Of a stretch of DNA of 64,000 nt, positions 11,028-22,442 are shown piece by piece. Position 1 is the first letter of the stretch, and each line of letters opens with the position of its first letter. Below the pieces are notes generated by a model. The model did no database searches and was not told where the DNA came from. It worked only from the letters and a program-made list of their open reading frames with translations. Source of the DNA: Shinisaurus crocodilurus (taxonomy: Eukaryota; Chordata; Lepidosauria; Squamata; Shinisauridae); the NCBI GenBank assembly GCA_021292165.1, contig CM037877.1:207370715-207434714 (forward strand). Direction: 5' to 3'. A program made the translations under genes and the position numbers.

Positions 11028-11276
11028 GTCACTATCATCTATTTATCATACCATTTGCCACCTACTTATGAACATCACACTTGATGGCTTTGCATACCGA
11101 AACTCAAATTGTGTTCCCCTTTTGTCTTATGTTTAGTGACGATGGAAAGGTTTGAGGAATGAAAGGGTTTGTATGGACAATACCATAGAATCCAGTTACC
11201 AAATCTGAATACAAGTTCATATTCCATCTGAATCAGTATTTCATTGATGACAGCAACATCTTTTGAGGCTTCAGAG

Positions 11277-11374
11277 CAGCTTTCCCGAACCTTGTGCCCT
11301 CCAGATGTGTTGGACTACAACTCCCATCACCCCTAACCTGCATGTTCACTGGAGCACCAGGTTGGGGAAGGCTA
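11277..11374. mobile_element. hAT hairpin MITE
   Basis: It starts CAGCTTTCCCGAACC and ends GGTTGGGGAAGGCTA (terminal G lost). TSD candidates are CTTCAGAG (11269-11276) and TTTCAGAG (11375-11382), 7/8. The left interior reads 'ccctccagatgtgttggact', as in all copies of this palindromic family; the right arm is partly deleted. Confidence 0.75.
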
Positions 11375-11660
11375 TTTCAGAGGGCAATGCAAAGTCATCA
11401 TAATGACAGTGAAAAGCAGATGTGAAGGCGGGGTTTGGGTTATATACGAATAGCTCATTGTGATGTGTTTCCAGTGGAAATACCACAATGCTCAGACATG
11501 ACAAGGGTGTAGCCTTTCCTATCCAGAATGCATTACGTATGTTGCCACAAGGAAGAAAAAAAAGTAGGGTAGTTAGCATCCTTGTCCCTTCCCACTTAGA
11601 TCAACTGATGACTGTTTTATATTATGGCCCGCGCCAGTACTTGGCAAGGTTAAGTCAAGT
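11375..11660. other. Intergenic, no gene seen
   Basis: Open frames of up to about 100 residues here show no domain. Confidence 0.35.
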
Positions 11661-11816
11661 GGATACCTGGGGTTTATGGGTATTTGAAAGGTCCATTGAG
11701 CCAGGACTCCTGCATGAAATCTTGGAAAGCCTCATCAGCCATTGTAGCGTAGCAAATACTGAGCTAGTATTGGACCAATGGTATGACTCAGTATAAGACT
11801 GCTTCCTATGCTCCTC
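11661..11816 (+). mobile_element. tRNA-SINE family S1, 3' portion
   Basis: The segment 'atactgagctagtattggaccaatgg..tgactcagtata..ctgcttcctatg' matches the 3' part of the SINE at 53326-53822. Confidence 0.6.
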
Positions 11817-12452
11817 CTTGTATTCTGTACCATCCTTGATCCACCATCCCTATTGATCTCCCTGTGCTGGGAGATGTGTGGGGAAAGTGGATTGCAGAAA
11901 AAAGCTACAGAGTAGCTTGAAAATACACTTTGTTCCCTAGCTAATATGTCCACTGCTATTTGCCAGCTCAGACCCACATTGCTGCTATGGCATCCATGTG
12001 GATAGGAGAAGACGGTTCTCTTGGATCGTGTGTGTCTGCTTACCTGTTGTTTTAAACACCTTGTGTGCATGCTTGTACACAAGAGTTTGGTGTGGGCTAG
12101 AGCATCAGCTGTTCCTTCCTCGTATCTAATAAAGGTGATAACTTTTGCTACCTAATCAGGCCAGACAAAATTTGGTAAGCATTTGCCTCAGTAGGCAATA
12201 GCAAATTCTAATGTTTATACATAAAATTGCTCATCCCTTTGCTTATACCTGTTATATACCTGTTATAACAAATGTTAAATCAACAACAGTCAAGCTAACA
12301 AATGGCCCATGAACCAAATTTGGTCAGCAGACAGCCACCTTTTGGATCATCCTTCCCTTATACTCTTGAAAGAAGTAACATAAGTGGTTCAGCCATAGTC
12401 ACCCTTTCCACAGCTGGCTTCAGAGGAAAGCAAAGGTGGTCAGACATCAGCA
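11817..12452. other. Intergenic, no gene seen
   Basis: No supported feature. Confidence 0.35.
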
Positions 12453-12964
12453 GTGAATAATGCAGAGATGGGAACAGATGAATCTGTAGGGGCCAGTAAA
12501 GCAGAAGTGGGTTCTGCCTTCAGGCTTTGTGATCTGCACTGGCTTCTAGATCATTTCTGGACCCAATTCAAAGTGCTGGTATTAACTTTTAAAGTCCTAA
12601 ATGGCTTGAGGCCAGGTTACTTGAAGGATTGTCTCCACTCATATATACCAGCCTGGACCTTAACATCATCTGCAGAGGCCCTCCTCTAGGTGCCCACACC
12701 AAATAAGGTGAGGCAGGTGGCTCCTAAAGAGGCGGGTGGCTCCTAAGGGAAAGGCGGGTGGCCTTTTCAGTGGTGGCACCCCTGTTGTGGAACACCCTCC
12801 TGGAGAGACTCACCTGGCGCCTACATTGTAGTCTTTTCAGTTCCAGGTGAAGACCGGTTTATTTTCCCAGAATTTTTAATCCTTCAGTGTTTTTAGATCT
12901 TTACATTGCTGCTGGCTTTTACTCTGGTTTTATTGTTTTAAACTTTTGAAGGTTTTATATTATA
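12453..12964 (+). mobile_element. CR1/L2-type LINE, C-terminal ORF2 and 3' UTR
   Basis: Residues of the conserved ORF2 tail are readable as F-K-V-L-V-L-T-F-K-V-L-N-G-L-P-G-Y-L. Further on comes 'gtggcacccctgttgtggaacaccctcc' (AP-LWN-LP block), then a T-rich 3' UTR. It breaks off at 'gttttatatta'. The missing end ('aaccacccagagagctttggct') resumes at 15771, so the LINE was split by a later insertion. Confidence 0.75.
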
Positions 12965-13075
12965 CTAGCTGTTGCCCACGGCTTTGCTCATGTGGATTTT
13001 AGGATTTGGTACAATTGTTTTTAAAAGAAACATGATGGAATCCCAGCTCCCCTGGGAATCCCAGCTCCCCCGGGA

Positions 13076-13905
13076 TTATTTATTTATTTATTTATTTATT
13101 ACATTTATCAATCGCCCATCTGGCCGGTCACCCGGCCACCCTGGGCGATGTACAATTAAAATACAATAAAACACAATAAAATATAATAATTAAAACAATA
13201 TAAAAAAATTCTCATTAAAAACCTAACCCACCCCATATTCCCGCCTGAACAGCCATGTTTTTAATGCACGGCGGAAGCTCATCACGGAGGGGGCATGGCG
13301 AAGGTCACTAGGGAGAGAGTTCCATAATGTGGGGGCCGCCACAGAGAAGGCCCTCTTCCTAGTCCCCACCAGCCTGGCTGCTCTGGCTGATGGGATAAGG
13401 AGAAGGCCGTCCGTGGCAGACCTTGTTGAGCGGCCTACTTGATGTTGCTGGAGGCGCTCCTTGAGATAAGCTGGGCCGGAGCCGTGTAGGGTTTTAAAGG
13501 TCAAAACCAACACCTTGAATTCGGCTCGGCAAGCAACTGGTAGCCAGTGCAACTCTTTAAGCACTGGCGTGATGTGATCACGCCGGCGGCTGCCCTTAAT
13601 CAGGCGAGCCGCCGCGTTCTGTACCAGCTGAAGCTTCCGGACCGTCTTCAAGGGTAACCCCACGTAGAGCGCATTACAGTAGTCTAGGCGAGAGGAGACC
13701 AAGGCATGAACCACTGATGGGAGCAGGTGATTAGGAAGGTAGGGGCGCAGCTGCCGTATCAGATGGAGTTGATACAGCGCCGCCCGGCTCACAGCTGCCA
13801 CCTGAGCCTCCATGGACAGCTGGGAGTCTAGAATGACCCCCAAGCTGCGGACCTGGTCCTTCAGGGGTAGATGTACCCCATTCAGCACCAGGTCAACATC
13901 CCCTA
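13076..13905 (-). mobile_element. CR1/L2-clade LINE, ORF2 C-terminus and 3' tail
   Basis: The minus-strand frame reads through about 220 residues of the reverse-transcriptase thumb and C-terminal region. Hallmarks are L-G-V-I-L-D, S-R-L-D-Y-C-N-A-L-Y, L-Q-L-V-Q-N-A-A-A-R-L, L-H-W-L-P-V, F-K-V-L-V-L-T-F-K and A-P-T-L-W-N-S-L-P. The 3' end is 'catcgcccaggg..ggccggg' followed by (AAAT)n, read on the minus strand. It lacks the catalytic fingers/palm and the endonuclease. The flanks 13035-13074 and 13913-13950 are near-identical, consistent with a long target-site duplication inside a tandem array. A closely related copy is at 52865-53315. Confidence 0.88.
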
Positions 13906-13906
13906 A

Positions 13907-14600
13907 CCACAATGAAATCCCAGCTCCCCTGGGAATCCCAGCTCCCCCGTGACTGCACAATGAAATCCTCCCAGCTCCCCCCCCCAGGACTACCTGCTCC
14001 CCCCCCCGGGACTACACAATTAAATCCCTGCTCCCCGCCCCAGGACTACACAATGAAATCCCTGTCCCCTTTCCCCCGGGACTGCACAACAATGAAATCC
14101 CTGCCCCCCCACCCCGGGACTACACAACAGTGAATTCCCAGCTCCCTCGGGTCCACACAACAATGAAATCCCAGCTCCCCCCCCCCAGGACTACACAACA
14201 ATGAAATCCCAGCTCCCCCCCCGGGACTATGCAACAATGAATTCCCTGTCTCCCCCCCCCGGGACTACGCAACAATGAAATCCCTGCTCCCCCCCCCGGG
14301 ACTACGCAACAATGAAATCCCTGCTTCCCCCCCCCCCGGGACCACACAATGTAATCCCAGCTCCCCCCCCGGGACTACACAACAGTGAAATCCCTGCTCC
14401 CCCCCCCCGGGACTACACAACAGTGAAATCCCTGCCTCCCTGGGACCACACAATGAAATCCCTGCTCTCCCCCCCCCACCGGGAATTATGCAACAATGAA
14501 ATCCCAGCTTGCCCCCCCCCGGGACTACACAGCAATGAAATCCCTGTTTCCCCCCCCCCCTCGGGACTACCCAACAATGAAATCCCAGCTCCCCCCCCCA
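13907..14600. repeat. C-rich minisatellite, unit about 38-40 bp
   Basis: About 17-18 units of 'aatgaaatccc(a/t)gctcccccccccgggactacacaac' type repeat in tandem; the length of the C-run varies most. One unit also lies before the nested LINE (13035-13074). Glycine- and proline-rich frames across it are artefacts. Confidence 0.93.
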
Positions 14601-15484
14601 TGTAGGCCCCGGCTGCAGTGCATATGAACATTCTGTTTTGACGTAGGAGAGATTTGCATATCCGCTCCTGATTGGGCCCCTGTGGCGGCAGTTCATACGA
14701 ACATTCTAAATGTCGTTGGAGTGATTTACATAACTGCTCCTGAATGGCCCCTGCAAACATTCCAAGTGACGCCATTGGCTATCATCTATTTTGGGCCGTA
14801 CAGGTGCAGTGATGGCTTTTTCGGAGATTTGAACCCGCCAGTCTTTGTCCTTCGGTGATGGAGAGTATGCATGCCATTCTCTGACTGAAAGTGTAACGTT
14901 TAGGCTCGGCTGCTGGCAGCAGAAAACTTTTCTGACAGAAATATTTGATCTTAAAGAAAAATCAGGTTAATCCTGAGAGTCTACAGGTGATGAAGAGTGA
15001 CCGTGCCAAGTTTGGGGTAGATCTGTCAAAATGTGATGGAGCCTATGTGACGACGCCCCACACACAACAGTCATTCAGTCAGTCATTTAAAAAGTTTCCC
15101 TCCCTTTTCACCCCCCTCAGAGAACATTCTAAATGGCCTAGGGGAGATTTGCATACCCACCCCTATTGGCCCCTGCAGGAATTCATATGAACATTCTAAG
15201 TGTCGTATGGGCTATTTGCATAACTGCTCCTATTGGCTCCTGCAGCAATTATGAGGTGAGGACAACTTGCATAACTGCTCCCCTGTTGTTTTGCCCATAG
15301 GAGATATGCGAGTGGGGCGATTTTGCCCCCTTTTTTCACCCCCTTAGGGACAGAATTTCCAAAAATCCTTCCTTAGTGGGTGTCTGCATCATAAAAGCAA
15401 TGTTCCTTCAAAATTTCACGTTCCTAGATTAAACGGTTTGAGCTGGGTGTTGATGAGTCAGTCAGTCAGGACTTCTTTTGTATA

Positions 15485-15768
15485 CAGTAAAACCTTGGAT
15501 TGCAAGTAACTTGGTCTGCAAGTGTTTTGCAAGACAAATTTTTTTTTAAAATAAATTTTAACTTGATAAACAAGCGACGTCTTGCAATACAAGTACTCTG
15601 TAGCACGGTCAAGAAAAATGAAGACTTTACACTATCATTCTTTATTGCAGCTTAAATTAAAAATATGTGTACAAATTTCTTATGGGGAATGTCGCTTTGA
15701 TATACAAGTACTTTGGATTACAAGCACGTTTCTGGAACGAATTATGCTTGCAATCCAAGGTATTACTG
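15485..15768. mobile_element. Tc1/mariner-type MITE
   Basis: Terminal inverted repeats CAGTAAAACCTTGGATTGCAAG and CTTGCAATCCAAGGTATTACTG are flanked by TA on both sides (15483-15484 and 15769-15770). Sub-terminal 'acaagtac' blocks are repeated. At 284 bp and without a transposase frame, it is non-autonomous. Confidence 0.88.
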
Positions 15769-15770
15769 TA

Positions 15771-15880
15771 TATAGATTTCATCATGCTGTATTTTATGGT
15801 TTTAATTTTTGAAAACCACCCAGAGAGCTTTGGCTTTTGGGCAGTATAGAAATGCAATTAAAGAAAGAAAGAAAGAAAAA
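15771..15880 (+). mobile_element. Resumed LINE tail
   Basis: The segment 'gttttaatttttgaaaaccacc', 'cagagagctttggct' and 'gcagtatagaaatg', followed by (GAAA)n, is the expected end of the LINE broken off at 12964. Confidence 0.65.
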
Positions 15881-16464
15881 TAAAATTTGTAATAGTCTAC
15901 AACATTTGAGTGTTCGCTATAGTCTGCCCACAACATACAAATGGGGGTGGATGACAGCCTTGGATAGGGTCAGGTCTCTGCTTCTGAATGCTTCCAGAGT
16001 TGTTGTGAGGATTAAAGATTGCAAGGTGTTCAGATACTATGGAAATAGGGATCATGTAGATGTGAGCTGGTTTAATGGTGCCCTTGCAGTCTGTAAAATC
16101 CGAAATGTCTGCAGTGATACATAACTGCTTTGTTATGAACCCATCAAAATGAGGCGTGTGTCCATTTACAGTGCTGCATATATGCTGTTGTTCCATATAT
16201 GATTTCACCATTAGGCAAAACACTCCAAATGACCTATAATTAGTTTGTATCATTTGTCTAATGACTCCTATTTCTACATGTTAAGTATGGTGAAGGAAAA
16301 CAGGGCTTCATTTATGGGTGTGCTCTACTATTGCCCGGCACTTACTGATATGCAGGAGCTGACTCCGCTGTCCATCGTAACCCTAACTGCAGGGTGTCAC
16401 TACAGACTGAGGCCACTGCAGGCCTGTATTGGCCTGAACAACTCCAGTGGGTCTTCCAGGCCCA
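15881..16464. other. Intergenic, no gene seen
   Basis: A fragment 'gttgtgaggattaaagattgcaaggtg' near 15998 resembles the middle of tRNA-SINEs. Otherwise nothing was recognised. Confidence 0.35.
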
Positions 16465-16467
16465 TAG

Positions 16468-16505
<38 letters not shown>

Positions 16506-16524
16506 GCAGTAGTAGTAGTAGTAG
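16468..16524. repeat. (ATT)n(AGT)n microsatellite
   Basis: About twelve ATT units are followed by AGT units. Confidence 0.95.
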
Positions 16525-16530
16525 TTTTTT

Positions 16531-17215
16531 CTTTTCTTTTTTTAAAATAAATTTTATTTAATTATTATAAACTACATACAAAACTATAAAACACAAACAT
16601 ACAACTAAAATAAATCATAAGGTGCACCCCACTCACTCACCCGCCTAGGGACCAACTAATATACAACCATCCCCTTAATCAATTAAATTCCACATTCCAA
16701 AAATATAACATATCCTGACAAGGCATACTCCCCTTCCCCTTTATTAATACATAGTCTAATAATTGATTTCATATATCCATAAAATTATTCTTCTTTAACT
16801 GTCCCTTTTTGCATTTGATACTACAAGTTAGTTTATCCTTTAGGGCTATATCCCAAACTTCCTTATACCAATCAGTTATTAGAAAAACATGTTGTTGTAC
16901 TTTCCATTTCCTCGCTATCATTGACCTAGCCGCAGTTAACAAGTTTAGAATTAGTTCCTTCGTATTTTGGGCACAAGTGACTTTATCGGTTATCGATAAC
17001 AAAGCAAGTTTAGGACAGACCTCTAGATTAATACCAATAATGTTATCTATACTATTTAATCTTACCGGAGTTAGGTACCATCTCCATATTATTTTATAGA
17101 AATTCTCCTTTATCCTAGTTGACATAACTTTCACAATCCGTCTATCCCATATATTGTTCCAGCCCACCTTCGAGATCACCTCTTCAAATTCATTATCCCA
17201 TGCTGTCTTTAGTAT
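16531..17215 (-). mobile_element. L1 LINE, ORF2 C-terminus and 3' UTR
   Basis: The minus-strand frame (16769-17179) shows the L1 ORF2 C-terminal signature of reptilian L1s: T-R-I-K-E-N-F-Y-K-I-I-W-R-W-Y-L-T-P-V-R-L, then a degenerate cysteine region, then I-L-N-L-L-T-A-A-R and A-R-K-W-K, and finally W-D-I-A-L-K-D-K-L-T-C. It ends in an AT-rich 3' UTR around 16531-16700. The element is strongly 5' truncated and internally degraded (the CWRC cysteines are mostly lost). Confidence 0.8.
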
Positions 17216-17231
17216 GGGATAATGAATCTAA

Positions 17232-17380
17232 AGTAGTAGTAGTAGTAGTAGTAGTAGTATCCCGCCTTTTCCCCAACCCTGGGATGCAAGGCGGCTCACA
17301 ACCTTTAAAACTCATACTATTAAAACAGAAATAGAAAAATACAAAAGTTAAAAATAGAATTAAATCATCAATAATATTAA

Positions 17381-17412
<32 letters not shown>

Positions 17413-17454
17413 GAGAGAGAGAGAGCATTAAAAACAGTACAATAAACGTAACAT

Positions 17455-17500
<46 letters not shown>

Positions 17501-17780
17501 GAGTGAAAGCAGCATTTCATTGCATCACAGGCTAGTCCCAAATGCCTGCCTGGAACAGGAAGATCTTTACCTGCCTCTAGAAGCTTACCGGGGAGGGCGC
17601 CACTCTACCCTCCCTGAGGAGGGAATTCCAAGTGCTGGGGCAGCCACTGAGAAGGCCCCCTACCATGTTCCTACTAGGCGTGCCTGTGATGGTGGTGGAA
17701 CCGAGAGAAGGGCCTCGGCCTCCCCTGAGGATCTCAAAGTGCAGGCAGGCTCGTAGGGGACAATACAATAATGAAAGCCT
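17232..17780 (-). mobile_element. LINE 3' fragment with microsatellites
   Basis: On the minus strand it contains 'ggaattccctcctcagg' (ORF2 tail block near 17615-17650) and ends 'gagccgccttgcatccc..aaggcgggata' followed by (ACT)n at 17232-17260. Interior microsatellites are AT at 17383-17410, GA at 17413-17428 and AC/AT at 17463-17500. Confidence 0.6.
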
Positions 17781-19442
17781 TTTCAGATGATGGGGAACCC
17801 CCCTGTCCTGATTAGCACTGTACTCACAACAGCCTGATAGTGTAATACCCAGTCCTGTCCTCGTGTCTTGGATGAAGGCGGGCATAGCCTTGCTCTGCAG
17901 GATACACAAAATGGCCACATGCTGCCATTTTTAAAAAGCTGAATTGTATTGGGCTGCAATCAAGGCACTGAGCACATCTCTCCCCTTAGTTTAGACTTGG
18001 AGAATAAAAGTGACAGTGCTCGGGTGACAAGCCAAGTTCCCGTCTCACTGGGGAGCTGTGATTTGTGCAGGCAGAGCAGGGGGCAAAGGGAAGAAAGGCT
18101 GGTCAGGAGCGGCTGCTTAGCCGCAAGACCGGCACCTTCCCAGGGAGAGGCCTGCTGAGCCAATCGGTGCTCTGAAGTGCTTGACAGGGGTGGGGCCAAA
18201 GGGGCATTCCAACCGGAGCTCTCTCCTTCCTTCTCACTCGAGTTCAACCCGAGGCCCCTAAAAGTGGGCCTCTGATGCGGCTGCAGCACTGCAGTCTCTG
18301 ACTTCCCCAGGCACCCACCCACTCCAGGTAGGAATATGTCTTGCAGTGGCAGAAGTAGTTGCCAGTTAATGAGTCTGGAAAGGAATTTTACCTGCATACC
18401 AACTGGCAAAGATGATGCAGGTGTTTTGTTGTTTTTTTTGCCTGCTCCATTGCAAGATTAATTCCATTGTAAATAAGTTGATCTGGACTGTCAGTAAATC
18501 CTTTGTGGATGCTTCATTTTATAACATGATTCTGTAGGCGTGGTAGGCATTGGGCTGGATCCATTGGTGAGGGGGAGCGGGATTGGGCTCCCCACTCCCC
18601 CATAAGGGATCTCAAGGACATGGCACCAAGGCCAGCATGGGGGCGGTGAGCCAGCCATGTCTGGGGTGGTGGAAAGGGGTTCACATTAGTGGTCTGCACC
18701 GTGGTGAGCCCCTGGCCCTGCCATCCACCACCAACACTCCTGGCATGCGGGCCAGGAAGAGGGAATCGGATAGCAGGTGAGCAGGCTGGTGATAGGATCC
18801 ACGCCCTATGCCGCCACCAAGCGTATTCCAGTGAAAGTCAATAAAGTTGTGGCCAATTTATTATCCCAGCTAAGTCTGTGTGTCTAATTTGTTCCCTCCC
18901 CTTTGCCATCTGGACCCAACTAAGCGCTGCCCGTACAAGCCATCATGACAACAAATAAGGAGAATCATCTATCGAGAATCATCTCTAATTTTGCACCTGC
19001 CAATTAACATTTTATTGTTGCTATGAAAATTTATTAGACACCTTTCTCTTAAAAAGATTAAAGGCATCCTACAGCAAGAGTTAAAACATACAAAAAGTTA
19101 AAGCAATTTAAAATAGCTAAGAGCAATTTTAAAATGCCAAGACCCAGTAAACAAGTAGATTAAGAAGCCCCATCATATGCTGTCAAATGCCTGTGAATAG
19201 AGGCAATATTGGTGACAATATTGGTGCCAGGCAGGAAAGCATTCCACAATGTCTTGGTATGATGTTGCTACTGATGTTACTACTGGTATCCACGGCCCCC
19301 TTTGGAAGTATGTCAAATCAAGATGTGGAACAGGGCGTTATGGCTTGGTCATTATCGATGAATGCTAATTAATGGGCAGCTAGAGATTCTCACTCACCTG
19401 CCTGGCTGGGCACTCAAAACAGGATTGGACTTTGATCTAAAG
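17781..19442. other. Intergenic; possible GC-rich repeat at 18541-18830
   Basis: No coding exon was recognised. The segment 18550-18815 is GC-rich with near-inverted ends ('gggctggatcca' and 'aggatccacgccc') and may be another MITE. An AT-rich stretch from 18950 to 19180 shows nothing. Confidence 0.35.
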
Positions 19443-19565
19443 CAGGGATGGGCAACTTGTAGTCCTCCAGATGCTGTTGGACTGCAACTCCCATCATCCT
19501 TCACCATTGGCTATGCTGGCCAGGACTGATGGGGGTTGCAGTCCAACAACGTGTGCCCACCCCTA
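19443..19565. mobile_element. hAT hairpin MITE
   Basis: It starts CAGGGATGGGCAAC and ends GTGCCCACCCCTA. Perfect 8-bp TSD ATCTAAAG lies at 19435-19442 and 19566-19573. The arms contain 'ctccagatgctgttggactgcaactccc' and its complement; the right arm is slightly shortened. Confidence 0.88.
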
Positions 19566-20718
19566 ATCTAAAGAGGGTGGCTTTTTAAAAAAGTGACCCG
19601 TGAGAGTAACCACAGACATTTTGGTACTGACTGGCATGGGGCAGCCTTGGGAACGTGCAAGTGTGTGCTACTGTTGCTCTCAGGGGGTTGGTGCTGTGTC
19701 TCTGGGGGACGCTGCTGCCCTGCTAGTGGCAATCTTGGCTCTAACTTTCCTAGCCGGGCTTCCTGACACCTTTTCTGTGGAGCCTCAGCCAAAACCTGCC
19801 ACAGGCAATTTGTATGCTCTCCCCCCTCCCCATCCCCATCCCAAAGCATCCTTTGTTGTTGCTGTTTAGGTGAAAGTGCAGTCAAGCTGCCTGGTGGTAG
19901 TTGCCAGGAAGAATGAGGCCTGTTTCAGGATTCTTGCGTGAACAACACAATTGTCTTGGCTATAAATAGGCAAGCTAGAAAGAGAACAAAAGCAAGAAGG
20001 AGTACGTAGGACCCACAGAACCCTGAACTGCCCGCCCGCTGAGACCATCTTTAAGGCCCCAACATACAAATGTAGAAAAGAATGGTATCCTGGAGTAATC
20101 AAGCTCTCCTAAGTGCAATAAAAAGCCCAGATGTCCAGCCCATTCCTGCTTTCAGCTTCCCTCTTATCCTTTAGCCTGGAAAGGTTGCTCCCCAGTCCAT
20201 CCCAAAGTTCTCACACAAAATGTATTATCGAATCTAGCCTGGCTATTTTCAGTCCCCACGGACAGGTTACCACGCTTGCCTTTCCCACAACTCCTCCATC
20301 TTGTGAGGAACCGGATTTTCGTCAGGTGCTGCCTCTCAGCTCCTATTTATTTATTACACAAACAGGGAGCAGATTTTCACCCCATACTAGTGTCGAGTGT
20401 CCAATGGTCTGCCATTGTATTCTTTCTTGACCACTTTTTCAGAAGAGCCCAGGTCTCTGGGACAATGGGAACCAAACTCCTCCCCCCCCCCGCGATATCC
20501 TGTTTGATGCTGCTGTTGCAACATGAGGCAAATATCAAATGTGGATTGCTGACAGATCAGGACCAAGTGCATCATAACAGCAGTCAGAGCAATCATAGGC
20601 AAGCTGCCTCACGAGACCGCGGGTGATATGCAAGTTGGCATGTTGTTGGGTGGAATACATTTGTGTACAGATAGCTCTGGTGCTTCAAGAGCTTACAGGT
20701 AGTAAAGATCCACTAGAT
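19566..20718. other. Intergenic, no gene seen
   Basis: Several open frames of 70-115 residues are present, but none carries a recognisable domain or conserved splice context. Confidence 0.35.
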
Positions 20719-20847
20719 CAGAGGTTTGTAGAACTCCAGATGTTTTGGACTTCAACTCCCAGAAGCCCCTGCTAGAATGTTCAGTGGTCAGGGATGCTGG
20801 GAGTTGAAGTCCAAAGCATCTGGAGATCGACTTTTAGCCTACCACTG
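20719..20847. mobile_element. hAT hairpin MITE (first of a tandem pair)
   Basis: It starts CAGAGGTTTG and ends CCTACCACTG, with arms around 'ctccagatgttttggacttcaactcccag' and its complement. The perfect TSD CACTAGAT is at 20711-20718 and 20848-20855. Confidence 0.9.
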
Positions 20848-20855
20848 CACTAGAT

Positions 20856-21168
20856 CAGCATTCCCCAATCTTGTACCCTATGTTGGACTACAGCTCCCAT
20901 TACACACATAATAGTGCACAATTCTGCACTCTGGATCTGGCTTGGTGTATTGCAGTTACAATAGCCAAGCCTGTCATTACAAACTGTAAATCTTGCCAAT
21001 AGTTGTGACACTACAAAATATTGGTATAGGAGGTTGTTGCTATATTGCAGCCTTTCCCAATCTGGTGCCGTCCACATGTTTTGGAGCATAACTCCCAGCA
21101 TTCCCAGCTATGCTGCCTGGGGGTGATGGGAGTTGTAGTCCAACACATCTGGAGGATGGGGAAGACTG
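20856..21168. mobile_element. hAT composite sharing the same target duplication
   Basis: The left end CAGCATTCCCCAATC begins directly after the CACTAGAT of the previous element, and the right end GGGGAAGACTG is followed by a third CACTAGAT (21169-21176). A further left end, CAGCCTTTCCCAATC, starts at 21048, so two hAT copies overlap or recombined here. Confidence 0.75.
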
Positions 21169-21176
21169 CACTAGAT

Positions 21177-22440
21177 TCTGCCAGTGTGCTGTGTGCCTGG
21201 GAGGAACCAGGAACTGGTTAAGAGCAACACCTACTTGAGGCCCTGAAGAGAGAGAGGCCAGTCTGAGAGAGCTCTTTGTAAAACCTTTACATAAATAAAA
21301 CTTAGCTGGTTTAGAAAGCAGAATTTGTTAGATGGCGTAAAGCAGTCCTACAATCCTGAAACAACAGAGTCCATATCTAAACACCAAGAAAACAGTGCTC
21401 TCATTTGCTTTGGACTGGGAGGGAATAATTACCTTTGAGAGAGGAAACTGTGTATAGGTGTTTGTGTACTCACATACGGTATGCCCACAATAGAACAGAT
21501 GTAACTTCCCTTATCACTGCATCTCCATGCTGGGGGGGGGGGCAGCTGCACCTGTTGAAGCCCATGCAGCTGTTAAAGGCACAGACCATCTGTCAGGAAA
21601 AAAAGACGGGGCCAGTCTTAGCCACAAAAACTTAAGGCAGCACAAAAGCAAGCTGTTTTGTCTGTATCAGTGGCAGCTCATGCAGTGGTACATTTGTGGA
21701 CCACTGCTGAATGGGGAAGGGGGATCCAGCTACCCAGAGCGCATCGTATGACAGATCCAGAAGCACCAGGGCTTCTATTTCAGCACTGTTCAAGCACACA
21801 GCTGCTGAGTAAATAGCAGTGCCTGTCATGGATGTGGAGAACAGTGGCCCACCACACCGGGCACTGCTATCCATCAGCAGCCATGCACTTCTGAGTAGAC
21901 ACGCACAGGACTGTGCTGTTAAACACTTATTTACTTCTAGTATTCCACCATTTCTGGAATCCAAAATGAGCATGGCAGCCCCCTTTTCAGTACAACTCAG
22001 AAATGCTACCTCTCTAATACAGCCATCTCTCTCCCAGGTGTTCTTGTAAACGATTAACAATAAATGTGACAAGTCCTGCAGGGTCACCTGCAGACAATGG
22101 AAGCATTCAGAGAGTCAGCTGGCAACACCCACCAAGGTGTGTCACCTCCAGTATACTGCCTCAACAATCCCAGGGTGGTGTTAGGAACTGTCAGGTGTTC
22201 TAAGGACTAATTCAGACTTCTTCATGCTTCCACCTCTCAGCTAAGAAGATAGTATCACTTAGGTTCGGATTAACTCTTCAGAACAGTGCGTGACAGGATT
22301 CTAGGGTACACATTGGTTTTGTGAACTGCAACGATAACATCTGAGGAACAGCAGCTGTTTCTTCATTCTTGGATCTCTGGGTTAGTGTTAATGTTTAGAG
22401 TTCAGAGAAGGTTATCCAAAGAATGATTCATAGACCTTGG
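21177..22440. other. Intergenic, no gene seen
   Basis: A poly-G run occupies 21533-21542. No coding or RNA gene was recognised. Confidence 0.35.
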
Positions 22441-22442
22441 TT

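Larger units (their letters stand above)
12965..15484. mobile_element. Unclassified 2.5 kb element with nested repeats
   Basis: It begins 'ctagctgttgcccacggctt' and ends near 'gtcagtcaggacttcttttg'. It sits inside a LINE tail and contains, in order, an antisense LINE (13076-13905), a 38-40 bp C-rich minisatellite (13907-14600), about five degenerate 65-75 bp units carrying 'gaacattctaa' and 'ttgcataactgctcc' (14615-14790 and 15118-15290), and a unique segment with 'gaccgtgccaagtttgg'. No transposase or helicase was seen. The class is undetermined. Confidence 0.55.

Noticed and set aside
13907..14600. CRISPR-like regularly spaced repeats
   Set aside because: The units are directly adjacent variants of a minisatellite without unique spacers, in a vertebrate context.
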